DNA from: Cupriavidus alkaliphilus
Lineage (GTDB): Bacteria; Pseudomonadota; Gammaproteobacteria; Burkholderiales; Burkholderiaceae
Direction: 5' to 3'
DNA length: 64,000 nucleotides
Assembly (NCBI RefSeq): GCF_900094595.1
Contig: NZ_FMAD01000011.1
Location: 62,001 to 126,000 of the forward strand
Part shown: one piece after another, positions 28,161-35,906 of the stretch
How the letters are laid out: every line of letters begins with the position of its first letter
Position numbering within the stretch: the first letter of the stretch is position 1
The notes under the pieces: generated by a model
Seen by the model: only the letters and a program-made list of their open reading frames with translations
Database searches by the model: none
What the model was told of the DNA's origin: nothing
Made by a program: the position numbers and the translations under genes

Positions 28161-28298
28161 TGGTGGCCGCCGCGTTGATGGAAATATTCGCGCAAGGCCG
28201 CGCGCGCTGCCGGCCGGTGCATTCGCCGGTATGGTTCTTGCCCCTGTGAGCCCATGCGTGCCATGGCCGGCACGTTGGCAAGCCATCTAAGGGGACCC

Positions 28299-28598
28299 AT
28301 GGATCAGTGGCTGGAGGCGGCGCAATGGCCGGCAATGGTGGTGACGGTACTGGCGACCTGGCTGGTCGGCTCGCGCTCGATTTCGCGGCGGCGCGCCGGC
28401 TTCTGGGTGTTCCTGGCCAGCAACGTGCTCTGGATTGCATGGGGCTGGCACGGCGACGCCCATGCGCTGATCGTGCTGCAACTGGCGCTGATCGTCATGA
28501 ACCTGCGCGGCATGCGCGAGGCGCGCAAGGCGTGGCGGGCCGCCGCGCGGCACGCCTTCGCCGCAACTGGCGCCAGGCCGGGCCAGCCGCTATCCTGA
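28299..28598 (+). CDS. Small integral membrane protein
   Basis: 99 residues, ATG with AGGGG 4-5 nt upstream. Three hydrophobic segments are visible: about residues 9-24, 32-48 (FWVFLASNVLWIAWGW) and 54-68 (ALIVLQLALIVMNL). A basic, Arg/Ala-rich tail follows. The aromatic pattern in segment two recalls small half-transporter or PnuC-like proteins, but this is only an impression. Function unknown. It is divergent from glgE and may share control with it. Confidence 0.6.
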   Translation: MDQWLEAAQWPAMVVTVLATWLVGSRSISRRRAGFWVFLASNVLWIAWGWHGDAHALIVLQLALIVMNLRGMREARKAWRAAARHAFAATGARPGQPLS

Positions 28599-28706
28599 GA
28601 CCAGTCCGGCATGCGCCGCATGTCCGGCGCCAACGCGCAACCGCCGGCAGGCGCCGGCTCCGATCGGTGACTTCACGGTCCGCCCGCGGACCAGGGCAGG
28701 TGTGCC

Positions 28707-29159
28707 ATGGCGAAGAAAAAAATCCTGTTGCTCAACGCGCTGATCGCGGCCTCGCGAGAGGGCGAGCTGGGCTGCCGCCGCGCTGCCAGCGCGGCCGCCA
28801 ATCCGCATCTCAAGTCGGTGCTGACCAGCCGCGCCAATGCGTTCGCGCAGGCCGCGCATGAACTGCAGGCTTGCCTGCTCGAACTGGGTGAGGTGCCGGA
28901 GGCCTTGCCGCAACCTGCCCCTGGCCCGGCCCCGGTGCCCCCGGGCATCGGCAAGCACAGTTCCGACCGATCCATCGTGCAGGCCATCAGCAAGCGCGAG
29001 CACGCCGTGCAGCGGCGCTATGCGCGGGCGCTGCGCACGCATGTGCTGGGCTCGCGCCTGCGCGCCGTGGTGCGCAGGCAGTATCGCGGCGTGCAGTTGA
29101 ACCACGAACTGTTCCGGGTGCTGCGGCAGCAGTACCGCGCGCCGCAAGAGCGGCCGTAG
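28707..29159 (+). CDS. DUF2383 (PA2169-type) four-helix-bundle protein
   Basis: 150 residues, almost wholly helical by composition. The opening LLNALIAASREGELGCRRAA and the later SRANAFAQAAHELQACLLELGE match the pattern of the DUF2383/PA2169-type ferritin-like four-helix proteins. A Pro-rich loop (about residues 68-85) separates two helical hairpins. No metal-ligand set of a true ferritin is evident. These proteins are often found in stress gene sets; activity unknown. A membrane-protein gene follows after 28 nt, probably in the same transcript. Confidence 0.65.
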   Translation: MAKKKILLLNALIAASREGELGCRRAASAAANPHLKSVLTSRANAFAQAAHELQACLLELGEVPEALPQPAPGPAPVPPGIGKHSSDRSIVQAISKREHAVQRRYARALRTHVLGSRLRAVVRRQYRGVQLNHELFRVLRQQYRAPQERP

Positions 29160-29187
29160 CCGGCGTGCATCGGAACCTAGTCCTGCC

Positions 29188-29805
29188 ATGCCGGCCGACC
29201 TCCATGCCTTCGAACATGCCGCCCGGCTCGTGCTGATGTACGGGCTGGTGCCGCTGTGGCTGCTGGCGGGCGTGGGCGACTGGCTGTGTCACCGGGCCAC
29301 GCAGATCGAACGCAACGCCGGCGTGACCGAGTCGCTGCTGCACATGCTGATGCTGGCCGAGGTGGGCCTGCCGCTGCTGCTGGTGCTGTTCCTGGAGGTC
29401 AACGCGCTGGTGATCGCGGTGGTGCTGGCGGCGCTGGTCATCCACGAGATCACCGCATGGTGGGATGTGCACTACGCCAGCAAGCGCCGCCATATCGCAC
29501 CGGTCGAGCAGCACATGCACAGCCTGCTGGAAGTGCTGCCGCTGGCCGCGGCGTCATATGTGGTGGTGTTGCACTGGGACCAGTTTCTCGCCTTGTCCGG
29601 GCGCGGCACCGAGCCGGCGCGGATGGCGCTGGGATGGAAGGCCGAGCCGCTGCCGCCGGCGTATCTGGCCGGCCTGCTGGTGGCGGTGGTGCTGCTGGCG
29701 GGGCTTCCGTATCTGGAGGAACTATGGCGCTGCGTGCGCTGGCGCCGGCGTGAACGCGAGGCCCTGCTGGCGCAGGCGACGCGCGCCATGCGCGGCGGCG
29801 GCTAG
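29188..29805 (+). CDS. Four-helix membrane protein with conserved-looking His residues
   Basis: 205 residues. Hydrophobic spans lie near residues 12-28, 48-64, 65-86, 112-128 and 150-172. Between spans is a His-rich cytoplasmic-looking stretch, VIHEITAWWDVHYASKRRH, then VEQHMHSLLEVLP. Spaced histidines between membrane segments recall metal-dependent membrane hydroxylases, but the full eight-His signature is absent. Family not recognised. A Arg-rich tail ends the protein. It follows the DUF2383-type gene closely, and a stem-loop follows its stop. Confidence 0.6.
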   Translation: MPADLHAFEHAARLVLMYGLVPLWLLAGVGDWLCHRATQIERNAGVTESLLHMLMLAEVGLPLLLVLFLEVNALVIAVVLAALVIHEITAWWDVHYASKRRHIAPVEQHMHSLLEVLPLAAASYVVVLHWDQFLALSGRGTEPARMALGWKAEPLPPAYLAGLLVAVVLLAGLPYLEELWRCVRWRRREREALLAQATRAMRGGG

Positions 29806-29815
29806 GCTGCCGCGA

Positions 29816-29851
29816 CGCCCGCGAACGCGATCATCCGTCCGGTCGCGGGCG
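29816..29851 (+). terminator. Stem-loop between convergent genes
   Basis: A 9-bp perfect stem (CGCCCGCGA with TCGCGGGCG) with an 18-nt loop, 11 nt after the membrane-protein stop and before the end of the convergent gene at 29909. There is no T-run, so it is a weak or bidirectional terminator. Confidence 0.4.
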
Positions 29852-29908
29852 CTGCAGGGGACCTGCCGGCGCGCACGGCGCGCCGCGTCTTCAGGCTCGG
29901 TCGGGCGC

Positions 29909-30265
29909 TTACTGCTTCGGCGCCGGATCCGGCGAATCGCCCTTGGGGCCGCTTGGCGCATCGGCGGTCGGTGCGGCGGGCGCGCCTTGCTCGCGCGGCT
30001 TCTTGCTGCGCGCGGTGTTCGAGGCCTTGTCCGACTTGGACTTCGACTTCTTCATGGTGTCCTTCGTGGTGTCCCTGGCGCCAGGGGCGGAAGCTGAGCC
30101 CATGTCGGTAGCAGCCGGCTGGTTGCGCGAGGACGGAGGGGAACCTTCGATCGGCGGCGCGCTGGGGTTCGGCACGTTCGGCGACGCCGGTGCTTGTTGG
30201 GCAAAGGCCGGCAGGCAGAGCGCGGTGCCGACGACCAGTGCCGTGGTAGCGAGAGTGCGTTTCAT
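29909..30265 (-). CDS. Small secreted Pro/Ser/Lys-rich protein
   Basis: 118 residues, ATG with GGAG 8 nt upstream. Residues 1-23 form a signal peptide (MKRTLATTALVVG... LPAFAQ). The mature region is low complexity: Pro/Asn/Ser first, then a basic stretch (TMKKSKSKSDKASNTARSKK), then Ala/Pro/Asp. Likely a disordered periplasmic protein. It resembles in build the secreted proteins at 2739 and 33350. No known family. Confidence 0.6.
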   Translation of the reverse strand: MKRTLATTALVVGTALCLPAFAQQAPASPNVPNPSAPPIEGSPPSSRNQPAATDMGSASAPGARDTTKDTMKKSKSKSDKASNTARSKKPREQGAPAAPTADAPSGPKGDSPDPAPKQ

Positions 30266-30346
30266 GATGGTCTCCGTTGCAAGACTACGTCGGTCGGGCC
30301 CAGGGCCCTCGGGATTGCCGGCATGCCGTTTCGGCGCGCCAGCCAT

Positions 30347-30940
30347 TCATGCGCGCGTCCATGCGCGCGGCGCGCGGCCTTGCCCGCTGCGCGCCAGTTC
30401 GTGGTAATGGCAGATGCGTGCCAGCGCCCAGTCGGCGGCGGCTTCGCGCACGGCGTTGCGCGCGCCGGCAAAGCGGCGGGTCTCGGTAAACATCGCAATG
30501 CCTTGCGCGTGCGACACCACATCGTGCGCGGCATGGCCGTGGCGGCGGAACACCCAGGCAAAGCATTGCGTGCCGGCGGGGATATCGCCGTCGCCGCCGC
30601 CATCGGCAACGCCGGTGTTGGCGATCGCCAGGTCCGCGCCGGTCAGTTGCATGGCGCCGCGCGCCATCGCCAGCGAAACCGCCTCGCTGGTCAGGCCATG
30701 GCGCCGGATGGTCTCGGCCGGGACGTGCAGCAGCTGTTCCTTGGCGGACGGTGAGTAGGCCACGATCGCGCAGCGCAACACATCGCCACAGCCCGGCACC
30801 TCGGCGATGCGCGAGGCGATCAGGCCAGCGGTGCAGGATTCCGCCGTGACCACGTGCAGCCCATGGCGCAGCAGATAGCGCGCGATGCCGACGTTATTGC
30901 TGCCGCCTGCGCCGCCGTGGCTCATCGCAATCACTCGCAT
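30347..30940 (-). CDS. Stand-alone CinA C-terminal (PncC-type) amidase domain
   Basis: 197 residues, CinA_C family: nicotinamide-nucleotide (NMN) deamidases that return NMN to the NAD cycle. The diagnostic block TAESCTAGLIASRIAEVPG lies near residue 35 with the catalytic Ser, and AYSPSAKEQLL with the conserved Lys follows. ADLAIANTGVADGGG is the expected third block. The N-terminal molybdopterin-like domain of full CinA is absent, as in E. coli PncC. Start: ATG 30940 has GGAG only 3 nt upstream; ATG 30949 is possible. Divergent from a flavodoxin-fold gene. Activity on NMN is by family only. Confidence 0.8.
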   Translation of the reverse strand: MRVIAMSHGGAGGSNNVGIARYLLRHGLHVVTAESCTAGLIASRIAEVPGCGDVLRCAIVAYSPSAKEQLLHVPAETIRRHGLTSEAVSLAMARGAMQLTGADLAIANTGVADGGGDGDIPAGTQCFAWVFRRHGHAAHDVVSHAQGIAMFTETRRFAGARNAVREAAADWALARICHYHELARSGQGRAPRAWTRA

Positions 30941-31105
30941 GTTCTCCATTGCGGTATCCGCAGCGATTTCCCGCAGGGGCGGCAGGTTCCGTGCCAGCAC
31001 CGTGGATATCGCACGCGCGGCGCTGCAGGGACAGCGCGCGACCGCTGGCGGCAGCGGCGGGTGCAAATGCGGGGAAAAATGTACATGCAGCGCCGGACCG
31101 TGCCT

Positions 31106-31116
31106 GTAAAAGCTGC
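31106..31116. promoter_or_regulatory. GYANYTTYTRC motif, copy D
   Basis: GTAAAAGCTGC on the plus strand (GCAGCTTTTAC on the minus), in the 258-nt divergent gap: 165 nt from the PncC-type start and 82 nt from the oxidoreductase start. Confidence 0.3.
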
Positions 31117-31198
31117 GCGCCGCGCGCGGCGCACACCTTGCGCGGCGGTGGCGCTCATCTTGCATGTCCGGTGCGCAATGACCTGTACGGAGACCGAC

Positions 31199-32362
31199 AT
31201 GCCCGAGCAGCCGCCGAAGCCGCCCATGCCAGCCGCGCCCCCCGATCGACCGGCACACGATGCGCCGCGCGCGCCGCGCCACGCCGGCAACCCCGAGGAT
31301 GTGCGCAAGGGCCAGGTAACCAGTCCGCTGCCGCGCGAAGTCTTTCGTCAGCGCTTCCTGGCGCGCTTTACCGACCCGGCCTACCGGCAGGAGGACGAAG
31401 CGCTGGACCGCCTCGAGCGCATTGCGTGGGACGCCTATGCGCAAAGCCGCAAGGCGCCGCATACGCACAAGGCAGGGGCGGGCTATGCCGATCCCGAATA
31501 CGACCTGTCCGACGAATGGCGCGCGGCCAGCGAGGCGGTGCGCGTGGCCCAGCAGCGCCAGGCCGATCCTGCCACGCGCTCGCGCGTGCTGCTGGTGTGC
31601 GCGGCCGCGCGCAACGACTACACCTGCCCGGGCGAAATGTCGAAATCCTGGCGCCTGGCCGGGCGTGCGCGCGAGCGGCTGGAAGCGCAGGGCATCGAGG
31701 TCGACCTGCTCGACCTGAGCCACCTGACGTCCGACGCCCAACTGCAAATCCATCCGTGCAAGGGCTGCGTATCGACCGCGATGCCGCTATGCCACTGGCC
31801 GTGCAGCTGCTATCCCAACCATGCGCTGGGCCAGGTCAATGACTGGATGAACGAGATCTACCCGCGCTGGGCCGCCTGCCACGGCGTGCTGATCGTCACC
31901 CCGGTGTACTGGTACCAGGTCAGCAGCCCGCTCAAGCTGATGATGGACCGGCTGGTCTGCGCCGATGGCGGCAACCCGGATCCCACCAGCACGCGCGGCA
32001 AGGACGTGGCAAGGGCCAAGGCGATCGAGCTGTCGGGCTGGGACTATCCCAAGCACCTGGCCGGGCGCGCCTACGGGCTGGTGGTGCATGGCGACGTCGC
32101 CGGCATCGAAGGCGTGCGCCGCGCGTTGTCGGACTGGCTGGACTGGATGGGACTGATCGATGCCGGGGCCCAGGCACGGCTGGACCGGTATATCGGCTAC
32201 TACGAGCCATATGCCACCAGCCACGTCGCGCTGGACCGCGATACCAGCGTGCAGGGCGAAGTCGACAACGTGGCGCGTGCGCTCGCTTGCGCGGTCGAGC
32301 AGTTGCGCCATGGCCAGCTGCGCACCGCGGACCATGGGCTGGTACCGCCGCGGCTGAAGTAG
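31199..32362 (+). CDS. Flavodoxin-fold NAD(P)H-dependent oxidoreductase
   Basis: 387 residues; ATG with GGAG 7 nt upstream. Residues 1-115 are a hydrophilic Pro/Arg-rich extension not found in normal members. The fold starts near residue 120 (RVLLVCAAARNDYTCPGEMSK). It continues with IEVDLLDLSHL, a cysteine-rich segment (HPCKGCVSTAMPLCHWPCSC) and GVLIVTPVYWYQVSSPLKLMMDR, the FMN-binding and dimer region of NADPH-dependent FMN reductases. The four-cysteine segment resembles that of iron-sulfur flavoproteins and could bind a cluster. Substrate unknown. The next gene, a BON protein, follows after 44 nt. Confidence 0.75.
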   Translation: MPEQPPKPPMPAAPPDRPAHDAPRAPRHAGNPEDVRKGQVTSPLPREVFRQRFLARFTDPAYRQEDEALDRLERIAWDAYAQSRKAPHTHKAGAGYADPEYDLSDEWRAASEAVRVAQQRQADPATRSRVLLVCAAARNDYTCPGEMSKSWRLAGRARERLEAQGIEVDLLDLSHLTSDAQLQIHPCKGCVSTAMPLCHWPCSCYPNHALGQVNDWMNEIYPRWAACHGVLIVTPVYWYQVSSPLKLMMDRLVCADGGNPDPTSTRGKDVARAKAIELSGWDYPKHLAGRAYGLVVHGDVAGIEGVRRALSDWLDWMGLIDAGAQARLDRYIGYYEPYATSHVALDRDTSVQGEVDNVARALACAVEQLRHGQLRTADHGLVPPRLK

Positions 32363-32373
32363 CGCGGCGGACC

Positions 32374-32409
32374 GAGGCAACAACGGAGGCAAGAACGGAG
32401 GCAACGATG
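32374..32409 (+). repeat. Three 12-bp repeats carrying ribosome sites
   Basis: GAGGCAACAACG, GAGGCAAGAACG and GAGGCAACGATG lie head to tail. Each brings a GGAGG-like or GAGG ribosome site; the last one ends in the ATG start of the BON gene at 32407. Confidence 0.75.
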
Positions 32410-32964
32410 GATCGCAGAGACAACTGGCGCGGCCCTCCATGGCACGAAAGTGCCGTGCCCGAGGCCGATATGCGCAGCCACTACGTGGGTGCCTATGGCG
32501 TGTACGACTATGACCAGCCTGTCGACCCCGGCGAATTCGGTGGCGGCCGCGGTACCGGGGAATGGCGGCCGCACGAGGGCCAGGTCCCGCAAGCCCGGGG
32601 CAGGACCGATCCCTACCGCCAGTTCACCGGCTACAACGAGCGCATGGATCTCTACCGTGGCGGGACGGAGCCATCATGGCGGCCGGTCGGGCCGCGCAAC
32701 TACCAGCGCAGCGACGAGCGCATCCTGGAAGACCTGTGCGAGCAACTGACGCGCAGTGGCCGGCTGGACCTGAACGAGGTGGAGGTGCGGGTCGAGCAGG
32801 GCGTGGTGACGCTGGAGGGCAGCGTGCCGGACCGGCACCAGAAGTACCGCATCGAGGATATCGCCGACGAGGTCTTCGGCGTCAGGGACCTGGTCAACCA
32901 CCTGCACGTGGCAAGGCCGGCCGGGGCCGAAGGCCATCCTGGCCACGGCATGCGCATGTATTGA
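32407..32964 (+). CDS. BON-domain protein, paralogue of the one at 4008
   Basis: 185 residues, ATG with GGAGG 6 nt upstream. The N-terminal 95 residues are Gly/Arg/Tyr/Pro-rich. The C-terminal BON domain (about residues 98-175) has GVVTLEGSVPDRHQKY and VFGVRDLVNHLHV. It matches the protein at 4008-4682 across the linker (GPRNYQRSDERI against GPKNYRRGDDRI) and the whole BON domain, so the two are duplicates that drifted. No signal peptide. A second BON gene follows after 19 nt. Confidence 0.8.
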   Translation: MDRRDNWRGPPWHESAVPEADMRSHYVGAYGVYDYDQPVDPGEFGGGRGTGEWRPHEGQVPQARGRTDPYRQFTGYNERMDLYRGGTEPSWRPVGPRNYQRSDERILEDLCEQLTRSGRLDLNEVEVRVEQGVVTLEGSVPDRHQKYRIEDIADEVFGVRDLVNHLHVARPAGAEGHPGHGMRMY

Positions 32965-32983
32965 GGGCGGCGGCGCGGAGACC

Positions 32984-33265
32984 ATGCCCATGCCCGGTCC
33001 CACCAAGACCACCGCCAACCCGCGCGGCAACGCCGTGGGCGCGGCCGACACGGCGCTGCAGGCCTCGCTGTGCGAGCGCCTATGGGAAAGCGGCCTCGAC
33101 GTCAGCGAGATTGCGCTGGACGTGGCGCAGGGCCGCATCACGCTGCGCGGCGCGATCGGCAGCGCCGCTGACCGCGACGCGATCGAGGCCTGCGTGCGCA
33201 AGCATGCCGGCGGGCGCGACGTCGTCAATCACATCGAGGTCGCGCCCGACCGCACCGGCGGCTGA
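32984..33265 (+). CDS. Single BON-domain protein
   Basis: 93 residues, nearly all one BON domain (about residues 20-88), with GRITLRGAIGSAADRDAIE and DVVNHIEVAP. No signal peptide or linker. It directly follows the larger BON gene and is probably co-translated with it. Function unknown beyond possible lipid or protein binding. Confidence 0.75.
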   Translation: MPMPGPTKTTANPRGNAVGAADTALQASLCERLWESGLDVSEIALDVAQGRITLRGAIGSAADRDAIEACVRKHAGGRDVVNHIEVAPDRTGG

Positions 33266-33349
33266 GTGTGCGCTGGCATGGCTTTCGCAACGGAGCCAGT
33301 TCCGGCCACTGCCAGACGGCGCTGGCCGTTCACGAGGAAGGAGACTGTC

Positions 33350-33667
33350 ATGAGATACACCGCGATTTTTGCGCTGGCCGCGTTGCTCAGCGTACCCGCG
33401 TGGGCCCAGACCACCACCACGCGTCCTGGCGCCGACACGCGCGCGCCAGGCACCTCGGCCTCGGACGTCATGCCGGGGCAGGGCGACACGCGCCGCGCCA
33501 CCCCTGCAACGCCGGCCACACCCGCGACGCCGGGCGGCCCGGGCACCCGTGCCACGCCGGCAACGCCTGCCACGCCGGCCAGCCCCGCCGTCAACGAGGG
33601 GCCGCAATCGCCGCAACGGTACGACTATCCGGCTTCGGAACCGAAAGCGCCGAAGAGCCGCAAGTAA
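33350..33667 (+). CDS. Secreted protein with ATP/TPA repeats
   Basis: 105 residues. The ATG has AAGGAG 7 nt upstream. Residues 1-20 are a signal peptide (MRYTAIFALAALLSVPAWAQ). The mature protein has two runs of Ala-Thr-Pro repeats (about residues 48-80) and a basic end. The repeat region could expand or shrink by slippage. Likely a periplasmic disordered protein; function unknown. Convergent with the erythromycin-esterase-family gene, 34 nt away. Confidence 0.65.
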   Translation: MRYTAIFALAALLSVPAWAQTTTTRPGADTRAPGTSASDVMPGQGDTRRATPATPATPATPGGPGTRATPATPATPASPAVNEGPQSPQRYDYPASEPKAPKSRK

Positions 33668-33701
33668 CCGAGGCAAAGCGCGGCGGGGTTGCGCCAGCGT
33701 C

Positions 33702-35087
33702 TCAGAGACCCCAAGGCCAGGTCTCAGGCGCGCCCGGCGCCGGCGCCTCCGGCAGCGCCGGGACCGCGCTGCTGCGGTCGAACCACGCCAGCACGTCGAA
33801 CTGCCGCGGCAGGATGGCGCGCGCGTAGTGGCTCTGCAGTTCAGTCTCCGGGCGGTAGATCACGCCGATAAAGCGTTCCTGCCGCGCCGGCATCAGCAGT
33901 TCGCGCAACTCGGCGTGCACGACGCTGCCATTGCTGTCGCCGACGCCGCCACCCCGCAAATCCGTCCAGCCCTGCGCATGGCCGGCGGCGTGGAACAGGT
34001 GCTCGTAGCTGTCCGCCCGCGCGGGGCGCACCTGCTTGATTTCCATGGGCCCGTCCCACGAAGTTGCCGCCGCGACGGTGCCGTCGTAGGTGCTGAAGCC
34101 GACCAGCGCGGCCGCATCGCCGAATGCCTCGCGGCATAGCTGGCCGATATTCAGCTGGCCCTGGGTGGTGCCCATCTCGGTCTGCGAAGCATCGCCGATA
34201 TGCGAGTTGTGCGCCCACACCACCGCGCGCGATGCCGGCCCATGGGCGTGCAGCAACTGTTCCAGTGTCTCGAACATGTGCGTGTCGCGCAGGTTCCAGC
34301 TGTCGTCGCTGCCGTGGTACATGACGCGGTAGTAGCGTTCGGCCGACGCCACCAGGCGCGCATTCTGCGCGGCGTCCAGGAAGTCCTCGTGTCCGTCGCG
34401 CGCGTAGGCCAGGCGCTTGTCGAGCAGGGCCTGCAACTGTTCGACCACGGCGTCCTCGCAGTCGGCATGGGTGCCGTGCAGCACGGCGCGGCCGTAGCGC
34501 GCCGGGTCGCGCCGCCACGGTTCCAGGCAGCCATAGCGTTCGCGCGCGGCCTGCGCGGCGCGGGGATCGACGCCTTCCAGGTAAGCCAGCACCGCCGCCA
34601 TCGAGGCGCCCAGGCTGTAGATGTCGAGGCCGAAGAAGCCGGCGCGCCGGGCCGGCGCCAGCGCGGCGTTGTGCGCGTGCAGCCAGCGGATAAAGCGCGC
34701 CACCTCGAGGTTGCGCCACATCCAGACCGGGAAGCGCGTAAAGGCGGCGCCAGGGGATTCGGCGGGCCGCGGCGGGCGCCCGCGCACATGGCGGTCGACC
34801 GCGGCGGCGTCCGGCCAGTCCGCCTCCACCGCGATGATGCCGAAGCCGTGCCGCGCCACCAGGTGCGCGGTCAGCGCGGCGCGGGCGTGATAGAACTCGG
34901 CGGTGCCATGCGTGCTCTCGCCCAGCAGCACCACGCGGTGGCCGCCGAGCCGATCGGCCAGCGCCGCGGCGCCGTTGGCGAAGGGTCCGGTGAAGGGGCT
35001 CTCGGCCGCATGGTCGACCGCCGGCCACGGCACCGTCGCGGCCGCGATGGCGGCCACGGTGTGCGGGTCGGCAAGGTGTCGAGGCAT
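33702..35087 (-). CDS. Erythromycin-esterase-family protein
   Basis: 461 residues. The family block VVLLGESTHGTAEFYHARA (about residues 50-68) carries the Glu and His known as active-site residues of EreA/EreB-type esterases. IIAVEADWPDA and a late VVWAHNSHIGDA complete the pattern. Most chromosomal members are not resistance enzymes and their substrates are unknown. It lies among stress genes, not resistance genes. No ribosome site is clear before ATG 35087, so a later start is possible. Cytoplasmic by lack of a signal. Confidence 0.85.
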   Translation of the reverse strand: MPRHLADPHTVAAIAAATVPWPAVDHAAESPFTGPFANGAAALADRLGGHRVVLLGESTHGTAEFYHARAALTAHLVARHGFGIIAVEADWPDAAAVDRHVRGRPPRPAESPGAAFTRFPVWMWRNLEVARFIRWLHAHNAALAPARRAGFFGLDIYSLGASMAAVLAYLEGVDPRAAQAARERYGCLEPWRRDPARYGRAVLHGTHADCEDAVVEQLQALLDKRLAYARDGHEDFLDAAQNARLVASAERYYRVMYHGSDDSWNLRDTHMFETLEQLLHAHGPASRAVVWAHNSHIGDASQTEMGTTQGQLNIGQLCREAFGDAAALVGFSTYDGTVAAATSWDGPMEIKQVRPARADSYEHLFHAAGHAQGWTDLRGGGVGDSNGSVVHAELRELLMPARQERFIGVIYRPETELQSHYARAILPRQFDVLAWFDRSSAVPALPEAPAPGAPETWPWGL

Positions 35088-35146
35088 GGCTGCGCGGATT
35101 GCCGGCAGCGTGCCGGCATCCTCAGCGTTGCGGCAGGCAGCGCGGG

Positions 35147-35368
35147 TCAGCCGTGAATGGTGCGGGGATCGTGGCCAAAGCTGTTGCGCGAGCGGATCTG
35201 GCCGTCGCGGCCATGGATCAGCAATTCGACGTGCTCGCGCTGGGCCTGCGAGGTGCCGGCGGCGACCGCCTCTTCCTGCGTGGCGTGGTGCGATTCGGCG
35301 TAGCGTGCCCCTTCGTGGATGACGTCCCAGCCTTCGTCGTGCGGAACGACGTGTATGTTGCTGCCCAT
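35147..35368 (-). CDS. DUF2188-type small protein
   Basis: 73 residues, ATG with GGAG 7 nt upstream. The pattern NIHVVPHDEGWDVIHEGA, then SHHATQEEAVAAG and VELLIHGRDGQI, fits the DUF2188 family of small soluble proteins. Role unknown; such genes often accompany stress or hibernation genes. It lies 59 nt upstream of the erythromycin-esterase-family gene on the same strand. Confidence 0.7.
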   Translation of the reverse strand: MGSNIHVVPHDEGWDVIHEGARYAESHHATQEEAVAAGTSQAQREHVELLIHGRDGQIRSRNSFGHDPRTIHG

Positions 35369-35541
35369 GTCGGGTCTCCTCGGATATCGGTCCTTTTATT
35401 GTGGTCGATCTGCGCGCGCTGTCTATCCGGCGGCGTCTGACAGGCGCGAAGCGCTTCCGGTTCCACTTTCCGATGGAAATCCCTGGTTATTTATCCGGCC
35501 TCTTGTAAGCTGGACTTGGATCGCAATCAGAGGAGCGGACC

Positions 35542-35850
35542 ATGCGAGCAAGATTTGCCAGGGGGCTGACGCAGTCGCCGGTGACCGTGGTGGCCCGGGC
35601 GTTCGACGGAGAAGCGGTGCGCACTCCCCAGGTGGGCGACCTGGTGACGGTGTATAGCCAGGACCAGGACACCGAATTCAATATCCGCCTGTGCGAGGCC
35701 GTCGAGCCCGGCCGCTGGCGCGGCGTGGTCTACGCGATCGGCCGCGGACAGGACGTGCTGGTCACCGCCGAGGGGCTGGAAATCGACGATGTGGTCGAGG
35801 TGATGCGCGAGGAAATCGCCTCCGTGATTCCCTGCGGCCGATCCCACTGA
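35542..35850 (+). CDS. Conserved-looking hypothetical protein
   Basis: 102 residues, ATG with GAGGAG about 7 nt upstream. An N-terminal basic segment is followed by beta-rich sequence (VGDLVTVYSQDQDTEFNIRL, GRWRGVVYAIG), then an acidic helix ending with CGRSH. It may be a small barrel or PilZ/SH3-like fold, but I do not recognise a family. It has its own promoter gap shared with the divergent DUF2188 gene and its own terminator. Confidence 0.6.
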   Translation: MRARFARGLTQSPVTVVARAFDGEAVRTPQVGDLVTVYSQDQDTEFNIRLCEAVEPGRWRGVVYAIGRGQDVLVTAEGLEIDDVVEVMREEIASVIPCGRSH

Positions 35851-35853
35851 ACG

Positions 35854-35873
35854 CCGCACCCGCGCGGGTGCGG
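35854..35873. terminator. Perfect 20-bp palindrome between convergent genes
   Basis: CCGCACCCGCGCGGGTGCGG, giving an 8-bp stem and 4-nt loop, starts 4 nt after the unknown gene's stop and lies before the end of the MFS gene. Likely a bidirectional terminator. Confidence 0.55.
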
Positions 35874-35906
35874 ACCATCCGGAATTGAAGTTGCCCGAGA
35901 CCGGCC

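Larger units (their letters stand above)
27961..28298. promoter_or_regulatory. 338-nt divergent region between glgE and a membrane protein
   Basis: No credible gene. It must hold the promoter of the 21-kb glycogen cluster and that of the plus-strand membrane-protein gene. Visible are a small hairpin at 27979-27991 (GCTCCGGCGGAGC) near the glgE ribosome site, the terminator-like hairpin at 27995-28032, and the 11-bp inverted repeat at 28150-28160. No convincing -35/-10 pair was found. Confidence 0.55.

Noticed and set aside
28175-28188. Possible FNR box TTGATGGAAATATT upstream of glgE
   Set aside because: Only the left half matches TTGAT-N4-ATCAA; the right half has two of five bases. Too weak to claim oxygen control of the glycogen cluster.
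27961-28440. GlgE starting further upstream, up to 28440
   Set aside because: The extra frame crosses the hairpins and the leader and has no ribosome site or conserved sequence. GTG 27960 has GGGAGG at good distance.
33480-33600. CRISPR-like or satellite repeat array
   Set aside because: The repeats are in-frame Ala-Thr-Pro codons of a secreted protein, not spaced repeats.
33702-35087. Macrolide resistance gene
   Set aside because: Family membership is clear, but most chromosomal members are not resistance esterases and no resistance or mobile context is present.
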